This document shows, in pieces, positions 1 through 7,090 of a stretch of 64,000 nt of DNA. Positions within the stretch are counted from its first letter, which is position 1. Each line of letters opens with the position of its first letter. The notes below the pieces were generated by a model, which did no database searches, was not told the origin of the DNA, and saw nothing but the letters and a program-made list of their open reading frames with translations. The translations under genes were made by a program, and so were the position numbers. Source of the stretch: Alteromonas_F sp964429915 (GTDB lineage Bacteria; Pseudomonadota; Gammaproteobacteria; Enterobacterales; Alteromonadaceae); contig CAYSDZ010000011.1 of assembly GCA_964429915.1 (NCBI GenBank), positions 1-64,000 on the forward strand. The letters are read 5' to 3'.

Positions 1-43
1 TCGAACCACTTGGTCGGGGGTTCGAATCCCTCCGGGCGCGCCA
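1..43 (+). tRNA. tRNA-Arg(UCG), 3' part only
   Basis: The window opens at the anticodon of a tRNA gene. Reading from base 1: anticodon TCG, AA, the 3' strand of the anticodon stem (CCACT), a 5-nt variable loop, a 5-bp T stem around TTCGAAT, a 7-nt acceptor strand CGGGCGC, discriminator G and an encoded CCA. The acceptor and discriminator match the tRNA-Arg isoacceptors of gammaproteobacteria. The 5' half lies outside the window. Identity as Arg(UCG) rests on the inferred loop position; that it is a tRNA is clear. Confidence 0.82.
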
Positions 44-481
44 TTAATTGCTTTTTCATTTGAATTTTTACGACTTTTGCGCAAAGCTTTAAGGGATAAG
101 CGCATCGATAATATCGATGTTTTGCATCAAAGGTTGGAACCAAACCTTCATATATAATATACGCCTCAGTTGTTGTGCTAGCCTTCATTGTTAATTTTTC
201 AATTTTCGTTGTTAAAAGAGAAAAAGACTCTTTAAAAGCTGTTTGCGTTCTGGGATTGGAAAGCGATTTTCAAATGGCCGCTGTTCGTGCATTGTTGTCA
301 TTGGACTGTTTGCTTTATTAGTCTGAAAAAGTCAAAGGGCGGTTATTTAGCCGCGTCGAGGGGGACGCTGCCTAAACCAGATCTCACCAAAAAATCACAA
401 CAAACCAATAATCCGCACGGCATGAATCCGTCTTAAATGCCTTGTACGATTTTTTCGCACTAATCGCACGATTCAATCATA
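44..481. other. Intergenic stretch, no gene seen
   Basis: About 440 bp between the tRNA and the toxin-antitoxin promoter hold no reading frame I can support. It contains a perfect 17-bp palindrome at 103-119 (8-bp arms CATCGATA and TATCGATG around a single A) and a short AT-rich hairpin near 212-237. No attachment-site repeat of the tRNA end was recognised. Confidence 0.5.
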
Positions 482-509
482 TTGACCATTTCATGCCAAA
501 TACTATAAT
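482..509 (+). promoter_or_regulatory. Promoter of the Phd/ParE operon
   Basis: A -35 hexamer TTGACC at 482-487 and a -10 hexamer TATAAT at 504-509 are separated by 16 bp. Both are close to the sigma-70 consensus. The expected start near 516 lies about 20 bp before the antitoxin start codon. Confidence 0.6.
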
Positions 510-534
510 CTTACTGTGATTCCTGATTTGGAGA

Positions 535-783
535 ATGATCTTGTATACTTTAACAGCAAATGATGCCAAACGTAATTTTGGTGAGCTTCTTCTAAGCGCC
601 CAACGTGAGCCTGTGAAAATTAGCAAAAACAGTAAGGATGCCGTAGTTGTAATGTCCATCAAGGACTATGAAGAACTTGAGGCAATGAAAAATGACTACC
701 TTAGACATTGTTTCGCGTCAGCAAAACAAGACTTGGCGCAAGGCAATATAGGTGATGGTGAAGTTTTTTTAAAATCCTTATAA
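535..783 (+). CDS. Type II antitoxin, Phd/YefM family
   Basis: This 82-residue protein has the Phd/YefM layout. The N-terminal motif YTLTANDAKRNFGELL fits the DNA-binding fold, then comes the strand PVKISKNSKDAVVVMS and the helix DYEELEAMKN. The C-terminal tail should wrap the toxin. It is 7 bp upstream of a ParE-like toxin, so the two form a standard antitoxin-first operon, and the antitoxin probably represses the promoter at 482-509. The ATG at 535 has a GGAG only one base upstream; an in-frame TTG at 541 is better spaced from it and may be the true start. The partner is inferred from adjacency. Confidence 0.85.
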   Translation: MILYTLTANDAKRNFGELLLSAQREPVKISKNSKDAVVVMSIKDYEELEAMKNDYLRHCFASAKQDLAQGNIGDGEVFLKSL

Positions 784-790
784 CCCAATT

Positions 791-1087
791 ATGCAAAAGG
801 ATAAACACAAATTGAGTCAATTAGTTCAGGCTCATTTACGAAAAATCAAAAGCTATACCGTTAATAATTTTTCCGACATGCAGTGGAGGAGCTATAGAGA
901 TACGTTACTAACTGGGTTTCAAATGCTTGCTGACAATCCAACTGTTGGCCGCAGTTGCGATGAGATATACCCAAACGGATTCTATTTCCCTGTGGGCAAG
1001 CATACCGCTTACTTTACGAAAGAGGATGGCTTTATCTTAGTTGTGGCTGTGCTTGGTCAATCACAACTACCTCAGTACCATTTGTAA
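791..1087 (+). CDS. Type II toxin, RelE/ParE family
   Basis: This 98-residue protein matches the ParE/RelE superfamily. It has an N-terminal helix with the family-typical LRKIKSYT segment, a central MQWRSYRDTLLTGFQMLADNP stretch (split here: MQWRSYRDTL, LTGFQMLADNP), then GRSCDEI, the strand motif GKHTAYF and a C-terminal VLGQSQLPQYHL. ParE proteins poison gyrase and RelE proteins cleave mRNA; the GKH and VLxQ-LPxxHL pattern points to the ParE side, but the target is not proven by sequence. It is full length and lies directly after its antitoxin. A decayed relative of this module sits at 1470-1813. Confidence 0.85.
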   Translation: MQKDKHKLSQLVQAHLRKIKSYTVNNFSDMQWRSYRDTLLTGFQMLADNPTVGRSCDEIYPNGFYFPVGKHTAYFTKEDGFILVVAVLGQSQLPQYHL

Positions 1088-1247
1088 TGTAGATTAGTTC
1101 TCTACAAGACGTACAACTCGGTTGGTCAATGTAAACATCTGAATGTCTGCTGTCTTAAGGAGCAATTTCCTTTTAACCAACCAGTCTCTGAATAAAACGG
1201 ATCGTGTGCCAAAGATCTATAAAGCGTCGATTCCAACTTCAGAATGG
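1088..1247. other. Intergenic stretch, no gene seen
   Basis: This 160-bp stretch lies between the toxin stop codon and the first recognisable base of the duplicated riboswitch segment. No reading frame, repeat or terminator with a U-tract was found. Confidence 0.4.
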
Positions 1248-1435
1248 ATAGCCCTTAGAACCTGATATAGATAACGATGGTGCAGGGAAGATTTTTTCTT
1301 TTCTCCAGCGCTAATGGGTTAATTTACTACCAATTAGGCGTTTCTAACTTATGCTCAATGTTAACACCGCACTTATGTGGCTGATTGCTTTTGCGTCACT
1401 GTATGCGGTTTGCTTTATTCAAAAAAACGCATAAC
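1248..1435 (+). repeat. Truncated duplicate of TPP riboswitch and transporter start
   Basis: This 188-bp segment is a degraded direct copy of 2119-2322. It covers the 3' half of the thi box (cccttagaacctgat and gtgcagggaag are kept), the leader, and the first codons of the transporter. Relative to the intact copy it has about 14 substitutions, one inserted base, a 7-bp deletion (TTTGCTG) and a 10-bp deletion (CAAAGCGATA). The 5' half of the riboswitch aptamer is absent, so it should not bind TPP. Confidence 0.85.
1351..1434 (+). pseudogene. 5' fragment of the thiamine-locus symporter gene
   Basis: From the ATG at 1351 the frame encodes 27 residues. The first 17 match the start of the intact symporter at 2221 except for one T-to-M change (MLNVNTALMWLIAFASL). 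A 7-bp deletion then shifts the frame, and a TAA follows at 1432-1434. The rest of the gene is missing; the next DNA belongs to a decayed toxin gene on the other strand. Confidence 0.85.
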
Positions 1436-1469
1436 CAGTTGACAGGGTTTCACAACAAGAATAAAAAAG

Positions 1470-1595
1470 TCACGCTTGATTTTGCAAACCAGAAACATAG
1501 CTAACTGCCTGTTCTTTGCCCCAACGTTTTTTTGTATATGAGACGATGCTTTCAAGATTTTTCTCGGCGGTTTTAGCAAAAACAACATTAGGCAT
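1470..1595 (-). pseudogene. Truncated ParE-type toxin remnant
   Basis: On the minus strand, 41 codons starting at 1595 encode a ParE-like N-terminus: MPNVVFAKTAEKNLESIVSY, followed by a TKKRWGKEQA segment, ending at a TGA at 1470-1472. Full ParE toxins are about 95-100 residues, so more than half is gone, including the GKH and VLxQ region. The ATG overlaps the last codons of the upstream antitoxin remnant, as in an intact coupled pair. The break lies 35 bp from the truncated symporter fragment. Confidence 0.75.
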
Positions 1596-1813
1596 TCGCT
1601 ATATCCATCAGCTTTTTAAAGACATCATCACCACTTGAAACACGCCCTTCCTGAACGGCTTGCAAACCCTCATCTAACCTCTGATGAAGGATATTTTCAC
1701 GAAGCGATTGGATCTCTTCGTAATCCTACATAGACATCATAACAGCGGTGGGCTTGCCATTTTTGCTAATGCAGACAGGCACTTTTTGCATCTTTTGCAC
1801 TTACAACTTCCAT
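1588..1813 (-). pseudogene. Decayed Phd/YefM antitoxin
   Basis: The minus strand starting at 1813 encodes MEVVSAKDAK, a typical Phd start with an AAGGAG ribosome site upstream. An internal deletion then shifts the frame. The rest reads KVPVCISKNGKPTAVMMSM, an in-frame TAG, then DYEEIQSLRENILHQRLDE and further sequence to FKKLMDIANA. ISKNGKPTAVMMSM-x-DYEE is the family core. A deletion plus a stop codon make it nonfunctional. With the toxin fragment at 1470-1595 it is a dead second toxin-antitoxin module, opposite in direction to the live one. Confidence 0.78.
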
Positions 1814-2019
1814 ACATTCACTCCTTTATGGAAAGTGTTCACTATGGCTAAAATGAACGACGACATGGCGCAGACTGATATGGAAGCCGACCGCGCGTTA
1901 GAAATGACGGTAACAGTGATGTCGATGTTGAATATACGGTCACCAACCTTTGCGACCAGCTCATGCTTCTAACGTGTTACGGTTTGGGTGATAGAGCATC
2001 ATAAACATTTCATTTCAAT
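1814..2019. other. Intergenic stretch with unexplained short open frame
   Basis: The region between the dead antitoxin and the thiamine promoter contains a 42-codon frame starting at the ATG at 1844 and ending at 1972 (MAKMNDDMAQTDMEADRALE and further). I recognise no family and see no good ribosome site. It may be a fragment of lost DNA. It is not called as a gene. Confidence 0.4.
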
Positions 2020-2048
2020 TTGACTTCCTCCCCAACAACTCATACTCT
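2020..2048 (+). promoter_or_regulatory. Probable promoter of the thiamine operon
   Basis: A TTGACT at 2020-2025 and a weaker TACTCT at 2043-2048 are 17 bp apart and end about 10 bp before the predicted 5' end of the TPP riboswitch. That is the right place for the operon promoter. The -10 match is poor, so the call is tentative. Confidence 0.4.
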
Positions 2049-2057
2049 TGCTGCGAT

Positions 2058-2163
2058 ACCTAGGGGAGCTTTAGGCTGAGATTTTGCAACGTACACATCG
2101 TTGAATGGTATGTGACCAATAACCCTTAGAACCTGATCCAGATAATGCTGGTGCAGGGAAGGT
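2058..2163 (+). promoter_or_regulatory. TPP riboswitch (thi box)
   Basis: The conserved elements of the thiamine pyrophosphate aptamer appear in order: ACCTAGGGGAGC (P1/P2 5' strand), GGCTGAGA, a variable P3 arm, ACCCTTAGAACCTGAT, the CCAGATAATGCTGG P4/P5 element and GCAGGGAAGGT closing P1. The aptamer ends about 57 nt before the ATG at 2221. No clear terminator with a U-tract lies between, so control of translation start is more likely. TPP binding should reduce expression of the downstream operon. Confidence 0.92.
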
Positions 2164-2220
2164 TTTTTCTTTGCTCAGCGCTAATGGGTTTGTTTACTAC
2201 CAATTAGGCGTTTCCAATTT

Positions 2221-3675
2221 ATGCTCAATGTTAACACCGCGCTTACGTGGTTGATTGCTTTTGCGTCACTGTTTGCTGTATGCGGTTTGCTTTATTCAAA
2301 AAAACAAAGCGATACGCATAACGACTCTTTAGATGATTTTATCGTGGCTAGAAATAGCCAAAGTAGCCATGCCACCATGCTTACTATGCTGGCGACCACT
2401 CTGGGTACATGGGTACTTTTTGGTCCGGCTGAATCGGCAGTGTGGGGAGGCATTGGTGCTATCTTAGGCTATGCCTTGGGCTCGGTAGCGCCCAACTTAT
2501 TTATGGTGCCAATAGGAGTACGCATAAGAAAAATCATGCCTAAAGGGCATACTTTGACGGAGTTCGTTTACTACCGTTATGGTCGAATTACACATTTGTT
2601 CGTACTATTCATTATGAGTGTGTACTTATTTATTGGTTTAAGCGCAGGATTAACAGGCATCGCCCAACTGGTTGCACTGTTGGCGCCGGTTCCGCTATGG
2701 CTTACGGCATCAATAGTGATGGTTTCAACCTTAATTTACACGTTGCATGGTGGTTTAAAGGCGTCAATTTTTACCGATAAAGTTCAGATGATCATTATCT
2801 TACCCTGTACTTTGTTGCTATTTTTACTTGGATATCAAGCAACAAATGGAATCAATCCGGTAGTCGAAGGTTTGCAGCAAAGAGCACCCGAATTACTTAA
2901 CCCTCTTAATGCTGAAGGGTTTAAAACAGGCGTGGTCTTCTTTTTAGCTGTTGCGCTTACAGGGCTGTTTTATCAAGGCACGTGGCAGCGTATTTTTGCC
3001 GCCAGTACCGACAGAGTTGTACGAAATGGCTTGGTTATAAGCGGCCTGTTAAGTTTTCCCATTATTTTTGCAATGGGTTGGTTTGGATTAGCGTTTGTGG
3101 GTTTATCTTTGCCCGGTGAAGGCTCTGTCGCTCTATTTAGTATTGTGTTAGATAACGCACCCTATTGGCTTATTGTTGGGTTTTTACCCTTTGGTTTAGC
3201 ACTCATCATGAGCAGCGCCGACTCTACAATCAGTGGATTAAACAGCTTAATTATCGTGGAGCTTAAACGCGTTAATTCTGCCTTATCGAACGACACATTA
3301 CTGCGCGTTTCTCGCACCATCATAATTGTGATATCTATTATCGCCCTGTATCTTGCCGCACAAGGCTTGAGCATTTTGTATTTGTTTTTACTTGCAGATC
3401 TGCTGTGCTGCGCCGCAGCGTTTCCCATTTTTTTTGGTTTTTATAACACGCGCTATCAAAGCTACAACGCGGTTATCAGCATTATTGTGGGTATTGGGGC
3501 CGGGCTGACCTATTTCCCTCTACCCGGTGAAGAAGCAACCCATTTATTCGAGTCGTTTTTATTGGCTACATTGACGCCTGTAGGCGTTTCATTATTATTT
3601 TATCTAGTGCCAGTAAAGTCTCGTTTTAACTTCGATAGCCTATCCCCCACCGTGAAGGAGTTTGATCACTCATGA
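2221..3675 (+). CDS. thiV: Sodium:solute symporter, candidate HMP/thiamine-precursor transporter
   Basis: This 484-residue protein is very hydrophobic, with about 12-13 predicted membrane segments starting near residue 6, and resembles the SSS (sodium:solute symporter) family. It is the first gene after the TPP riboswitch and overlaps thiD by four bases (ATGA), so it is in the thiamine regulon. SSS proteins placed this way in other marine bacteria are called ThiV and have been proposed to import the pyrimidine precursor HMP. This operon lacks thiC, which fits HMP uptake. Family and regulation are well supported; the substrate is inferred, and thiamine or thiazole remain possible. A broken copy of its start lies at 1351-1434. 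Confidence 0.72.
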   Translation: MLNVNTALTWLIAFASLFAVCGLLYSKKQSDTHNDSLDDFIVARNSQSSHATMLTMLATTLGTWVLFGPAESAVWGGIGAILGYALGSVAPNLFMVPIGVRIRKIMPKGHTLTEFVYYRYGRITHLFVLFIMSVYLFIGLSAGLTGIAQLVALLAPVPLWLTASIVMVSTLIYTLHGGLKASIFTDKVQMIIILPCTLLLFLLGYQATNGINPVVEGLQQRAPELLNPLNAEGFKTGVVFFLAVALTGLFYQGTWQRIFAASTDRVVRNGLVISGLLSFPIIFAMGWFGLAFVGLSLPGEGSVALFSIVLDNAPYWLIVGFLPFGLALIMSSADSTISGLNSLIIVELKRVNSALSNDTLLRVSRTIIIVISIIALYLAAQGLSILYLFLLADLLCCAAAFPIFFGFYNTRYQSYNAVISIIVGIGAGLTYFPLPGEEATHLFESFLLATLTPVGVSLLFYLVPVKSRFNFDSLSPTVKEFDHS

Positions 3676-4493
3676 CCGCGATCGCTTTAACCATAGCAGG
3701 CTCTGACAGTGGTGGTGGTGCTGGTATTCAAGCCGACCTAAAAGCCTTTTCCGCTCATGGCGTATATGGAGCCAGCGTTGTCACCGCGGTGACCGCACAA
3801 AACACGCAAAACGTCAGCGCCGTGCACGCCATTCCCATCGAAATTGTGAAGGCGCAAATACACGCTGTGCTCAGCGACTTACATGTCACCAGTATAAAAA
3901 TAGGGATGTTGTTTTCGGCTGAATTAGTGAATACCGTTGCTGAATGTTTGAAAGACTTTAATGGCCACATCGTGCTAGACCCAGTCATGGTGGCCAAATC
4001 TGGCGACAAGTTACTTCAACAGGACGCAATCGACGCGTTAAAGCAAAATTTGATACCCAAAGTTTCCTTGTTAACCCCAAATTTTCCCGAAGCAGAGGTC
4101 TTACTGAATCTTGCCGAAGGCGAATTACACAAGGAAATAAAGGACGAAAAAAGCATTTCTTCAGCGTTGATTGACCTAGGTGCCCATGCAGTCTTGTTAA
4201 AGGGAGGGCACGGCTTGAAAGCCCAATGTACCGATACAGTCATCATTGATGGCGAGCCTACATTGCAGCTAACGTCACCTCGAATAAATACCGTCAATAC
4301 ACACGGTACTGGTTGCACATACTCTGCCAGCATCGCCGCGCTTTTAGCCAAAGGCTGTGCATTGAAAGACGCTATCAAACACGCGCATCGCTATTTGCAT
4401 CAAGCGATTGTTCATGCCGATACGCTGAGTATAGGAAAAGGACACGGGCCTGTGCATCATTTTCATGAACTGTGGAAATACTGTGGCAAGTAA
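3672..4493 (+). CDS. thiD: Hydroxymethylpyrimidine/phosphomethylpyrimidine kinase
   Basis: This 273-residue ribokinase-fold protein phosphorylates HMP and HMP-P to HMP-PP, the pyrimidine substrate of ThiE. The N-terminal IAGSDSGGGAGIQADLKAF (about residues 8-26) binds HMP. DPVMVAKSG (103-111), TPNFPEAE (135-142) and the anion-hole motif GTGCTYSA (212-219) complete the ThiD signature. Its ATG overlaps the symporter stop and its 3' end overlaps thiO, so it is translationally coupled on both sides. If the symporter brings in HMP, ThiD is the first enzyme to act on it. Confidence 0.96.
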   Translation: MTAIALTIAGSDSGGGAGIQADLKAFSAHGVYGASVVTAVTAQNTQNVSAVHAIPIEIVKAQIHAVLSDLHVTSIKIGMLFSAELVNTVAECLKDFNGHIVLDPVMVAKSGDKLLQQDAIDALKQNLIPKVSLLTPNFPEAEVLLNLAEGELHKEIKDEKSISSALIDLGAHAVLLKGGHGLKAQCTDTVIIDGEPTLQLTSPRINTVNTHGTGCTYSASIAALLAKGCALKDAIKHAHRYLHQAIVHADTLSIGKGHGPVHHFHELWKYCGK

Positions 4494-5499
4494 CCATAAC
4501 ATCAGCATAGTGGGGGCTGGGGTAGCCGGCCTTTGTATAGCGACAGAGTTAGTGAGTCGGGGCATTATACCCACAATCTATGAAAAGCAAACCGAGGTCG
4601 GGCCGCAATCGTGTTCATGGTGGGCAGGCGGTATGTTGGCGCCTTTTTGCGAGGCAGAAAGTGCGGAACAAGATGTCGTTCAGTACGGCCAACGTGCTGC
4701 AACTTGGTGGCAGCAGCACACTCAATCGGTAACGCAAACTGGGACTTTAGTTGTAGCATCAAATAGAGATCGCGCTGAACTTATTCGCTTCGCCCAGCAA
4801 ACCGACCACTTTGAAAAGCTAAACCAAGAAAAAATTGCTCGGCTCGAACCTGATCTAAGCGAGCGCTTTTCTCAAGGCTTATTTTTTTCGAGCGAAGCCC
4901 ATCTATCGCCGAGGCTAGCCTTGGCAAGGCTTAAACACACATTGCTTTCGCACAACGTACCATTTGTTACCAAAAGTATTGAGCCTCAATCACTTCAAAC
5001 AGAAGATTTGGTCGTTGACTGTCGAGGCATGTCGGCTAAAAACGACTTGCCCAAGCTACGCGGTGTAAAAGGTGAGATGCTTATATTGCGTTGTCCAGAT
5101 GTGCAGTTCAAACGGTCTATTCGCTTACTTCATCCTCGTATTCCGTTGTACATTGTACCCAGAGGAGAAGGCATTTACATGCTGGGTGCCACCATGGTTG
5201 AGAGCAGTGAAAAAAGCAAGCCAACAGCTCGTTCAATCATGGAGTTATTAAGTGCGGCTTATTCAATCAACCCTGCGTTTGGAGAGGCAGAAATCCTCGA
5301 AATCGGTGTCGACCGCCGCCCCGCTTTTCATGACAATCTTCCGAAAATCAGCAAGCAAGGCAACATTATCCGAAGCAACGGTTTATACAGGCATGGTTTT
5401 TTGCTCGCACCCACCTTAGCTAAAATGGTAGCCGACTACATAGAATTGGGGTCTGAACCTAAGTGGTGGCAAACCCCCGAAAACGGTATGACAGAATGA
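4465..5499 (+). CDS. thiO: Glycine oxidase, thiazole synthesis
   Basis: This 344-residue FAD-dependent oxidoreductase has the dinucleotide fold VGAGVAGL at residues 16-23 and the C-terminal GLYRHGFLLAPTLA motif found in ThiO/DAO-type enzymes. ThiO oxidises glycine to dehydroglycine (iminoglycine), the imine used by ThiG, and consumes oxygen. ThiO in place of the radical-SAM enzyme ThiH suggests an aerobic lifestyle. The ATG at 4465 overlaps thiD by 29 bp; a GTG at 4483, seven codons in, is an equally plausible start just before the FAD motif. The 3' end overlaps thiS as ATGA. Confidence 0.93.
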   Translation: MNCGNTVASNHNISIVGAGVAGLCIATELVSRGIIPTIYEKQTEVGPQSCSWWAGGMLAPFCEAESAEQDVVQYGQRAATWWQQHTQSVTQTGTLVVASNRDRAELIRFAQQTDHFEKLNQEKIARLEPDLSERFSQGLFFSSEAHLSPRLALARLKHTLLSHNVPFVTKSIEPQSLQTEDLVVDCRGMSAKNDLPKLRGVKGEMLILRCPDVQFKRSIRLLHPRIPLYIVPRGEGIYMLGATMVESSEKSKPTARSIMELLSAAYSINPAFGEAEILEIGVDRRPAFHDNLPKISKQGNIIRSNGLYRHGFLLAPTLAKMVADYIELGSEPKWWQTPENGMTE

Positions 5500-5696
5500 T
5501 AGAAATACAAGTAAATGGTGAGCAGCAGTGTTGTCAGGCTCAAACACTCAGCGACGTACTAAATGAATTGGGTTACGCCGATGCCATTGTCGCAACCGCA
5601 TTAAACGGGCAATTTATTACTCAATCTATGCGCGATTCAACGCAACTCAAACAAGGTGACAAACTTGAAGTGCTGGCACCCATGCAAGGGGGATAA
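5496..5696 (+). CDS. thiS: Sulfur carrier protein ThiS
   Basis: This 66-residue ubiquitin-fold protein starts MIEIQVNGE and ends in the obligatory Gly-Gly tail (APMQGG). ThiF adenylates the C-terminal glycine, which then carries the thiocarboxylate sulfur to ThiG. The ATG at 5496 overlaps the thiO TGA; a longer frame exists upstream, but this start gives the normal family length. thiG follows after 2 bp. Central residues such as VATALNGQFI match ThiS proteins. Confidence 0.95.
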   Translation: MIEIQVNGEQQCCQAQTLSDVLNELGYADAIVATALNGQFITQSMRDSTQLKQGDKLEVLAPMQGG

Positions 5697-5698
5697 CA

Positions 5699-6475
5699 GT
5701 GAAAAATTTTTATGGCATACCCTTAGACTCGCCATTGATGCTAGGTACAGCGCAATATCCTTCACCCAAAATCCTTTCCGACGCTTTTGCAAAAAGCCAA
5801 GCTAGCGTCGCAACTGTGTCCTTGCGACGAGAATCGGGCATCGCCAAGTCTGGGCAAGACTTCTGGGCCATTATTCAAGCGCTAAATGTGCATATATTGC
5901 CCAATACCGCTGGCTGTCATTCCGTTAAAGAAGCGGTGACCACTGCCCACATGGCGCGCGAAGTGTTCGACACAGATTGGATAAAGCTTGAGGTGATTGG
6001 TGAAGAAGACACCCTGCAACCTGACGTTTTTGGATTAGTCGAAGCCACACGAATTCTTATTGACGAAGGATTTAAAGTATTTCCGTATACAACGGAAGAT
6101 TTAGTGGTAGCCGACCGATTAATCGGTTTGGGATGTGAGGTGCTGATGCCTTGGGGAGCGCCAATAGGTTCAGGAATGGGCTTAAACAATATATTTGGTT
6201 TACGCGCGTTACGAGCGCATTTTCCCGATATTCCTTTGGTTATTGATGCAGGTTTGGGTTTACCAAGCCAAGCCACACAGGCCATGGAACTGGGAATGGA
6301 TGCTATTTTACTGAATACCGCTGTCGCTAAAGCTGGCGATCCCGTTGCAATGGCTGAAGCATTCTCTTTGGCTTTACGCGCAGGACAACTGGCCGCCGGC
6401 GCTTCACCAATGGTGCCTAGGGATATGGCAGCGCCCTCCACACCAGTAATTGGAAAGGCCTTTTTAGATTTTTAA
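5699..6475 (+). CDS. thiG: Thiazole synthase
   Basis: This 258-residue TIM-barrel enzyme builds thiazole phosphate carboxylate from deoxyxylulose 5-phosphate, dehydroglycine and ThiS thiocarboxylate. The Schiff-base lysine is K96 in DWIKLEVIG. The glycine-rich phosphate site is MPWGAPIGSGMGL, with LLNTAVAKAGDPV and PVIGKAF near the end. It uses a GTG start directly after a GGGGG ribosome site that overlaps the thiS stop. thiE begins at the next base after its stop codon. Confidence 0.97.
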   Translation: MKNFYGIPLDSPLMLGTAQYPSPKILSDAFAKSQASVATVSLRRESGIAKSGQDFWAIIQALNVHILPNTAGCHSVKEAVTTAHMAREVFDTDWIKLEVIGEEDTLQPDVFGLVEATRILIDEGFKVFPYTTEDLVVADRLIGLGCEVLMPWGAPIGSGMGLNNIFGLRALRAHFPDIPLVIDAGLGLPSQATQAMELGMDAILLNTAVAKAGDPVAMAEAFSLALRAGQLAAGASPMVPRDMAAPSTPVIGKAFLDF

Positions 6476-7090
6476 ATGAGCGAAAACACTATTATGACAC
6501 TACCTTCTTTTTATCCCATTTTTGATTCAAGTGAATGGGTGACACGTCTTGTGCCACTAGGTATAAAAATGGTGCAGCTGCGTATAAAAGATAAGAGTGA
6601 CAGCCAACTACGAAGTGAAATTTCTCTTTGCAAAGCCGTTTGCGAGAAACACGATTGTATCTTAGTGATTAATGACTACTGGCAGCTAGCAATAGAACAA
6701 CAATGTCGCTTTGTTCATTTAGGCCAAGAAGATTTAGATAATGCAGACATTTCAGCCATAAAAAATGCTGGTATAAGATTGGGTATCAGCACACATGACG
6801 AAGCAGAGCTTAATCGAGCCCTTGAACTGTCTCCAGACTATATCGCGCTAGGCCCGGTTTACCCTACTATTCTGAAAAAAATGAAATGGCACCAACAAGG
6901 CTTAGAGCGAGTCACTCAGTGGAAGCAACATATTCATCCTGTGCCCTTAGTCGCAATAGGTGGAATGAATCCCGATCGGGCGCTAGATGCCTTTCAATCA
7001 GGCGCAGATATTGTCTCTGCTGTTACCGACATTACACTTAATTCGTCACCTGAAGCACGCGTTAAACAGTGGCTAAAGGTGTGCGCTTAG
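6476..7090 (+). CDS. thiE: Thiamine phosphate synthase
   Basis: This 204-residue barrel protein joins HMP-PP and thiazole phosphate to give thiamine phosphate. Recognisable elements are VQLRIKDK (33-40), the HMP-PP/metal site INDYWQLA (65-72), HLGQEDL (81-87), LGISTHDEAE (102-111), GPVYPT (126-131) and IGGM (161-164). The ATG follows the thiG stop without a gap. A second in-frame ATG at residue 7 is possible. The 3' end overlaps the thiF start region. Confidence 0.95.
   Translation: MSENTIMTLPSFYPIFDSSEWVTRLVPLGIKMVQLRIKDKSDSQLRSEISLCKAVCEKHDCILVINDYWQLAIEQQCRFVHLGQEDLDNADISAIKNAGIRLGISTHDEAELNRALELSPDYIALGPVYPTILKKMKWHQQGLERVTQWKQHIHPVPLVAIGGMNPDRALDAFQSGADIVSAVTDITLNSSPEARVKQWLKVCA

Noticed and set aside
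1248..1294. A second functional TPP riboswitch
   Set aside because: Only the 3' half of the aptamer is present; GGCTGAGA and the P1/P2 5' strand are missing.
1748..1972. 74-codon plus-strand open frame
   Set aside because: Its first part runs antisense through the dead antitoxin and it has no ribosome site or family match; only the unexplained 1844-1972 part is mentioned.
5917..6441. 174-codon frame antisense to thiG
   Set aside because: It overlaps a certain gene completely and is rich in Ala, Ser and Pro, as expected for a shadow frame.
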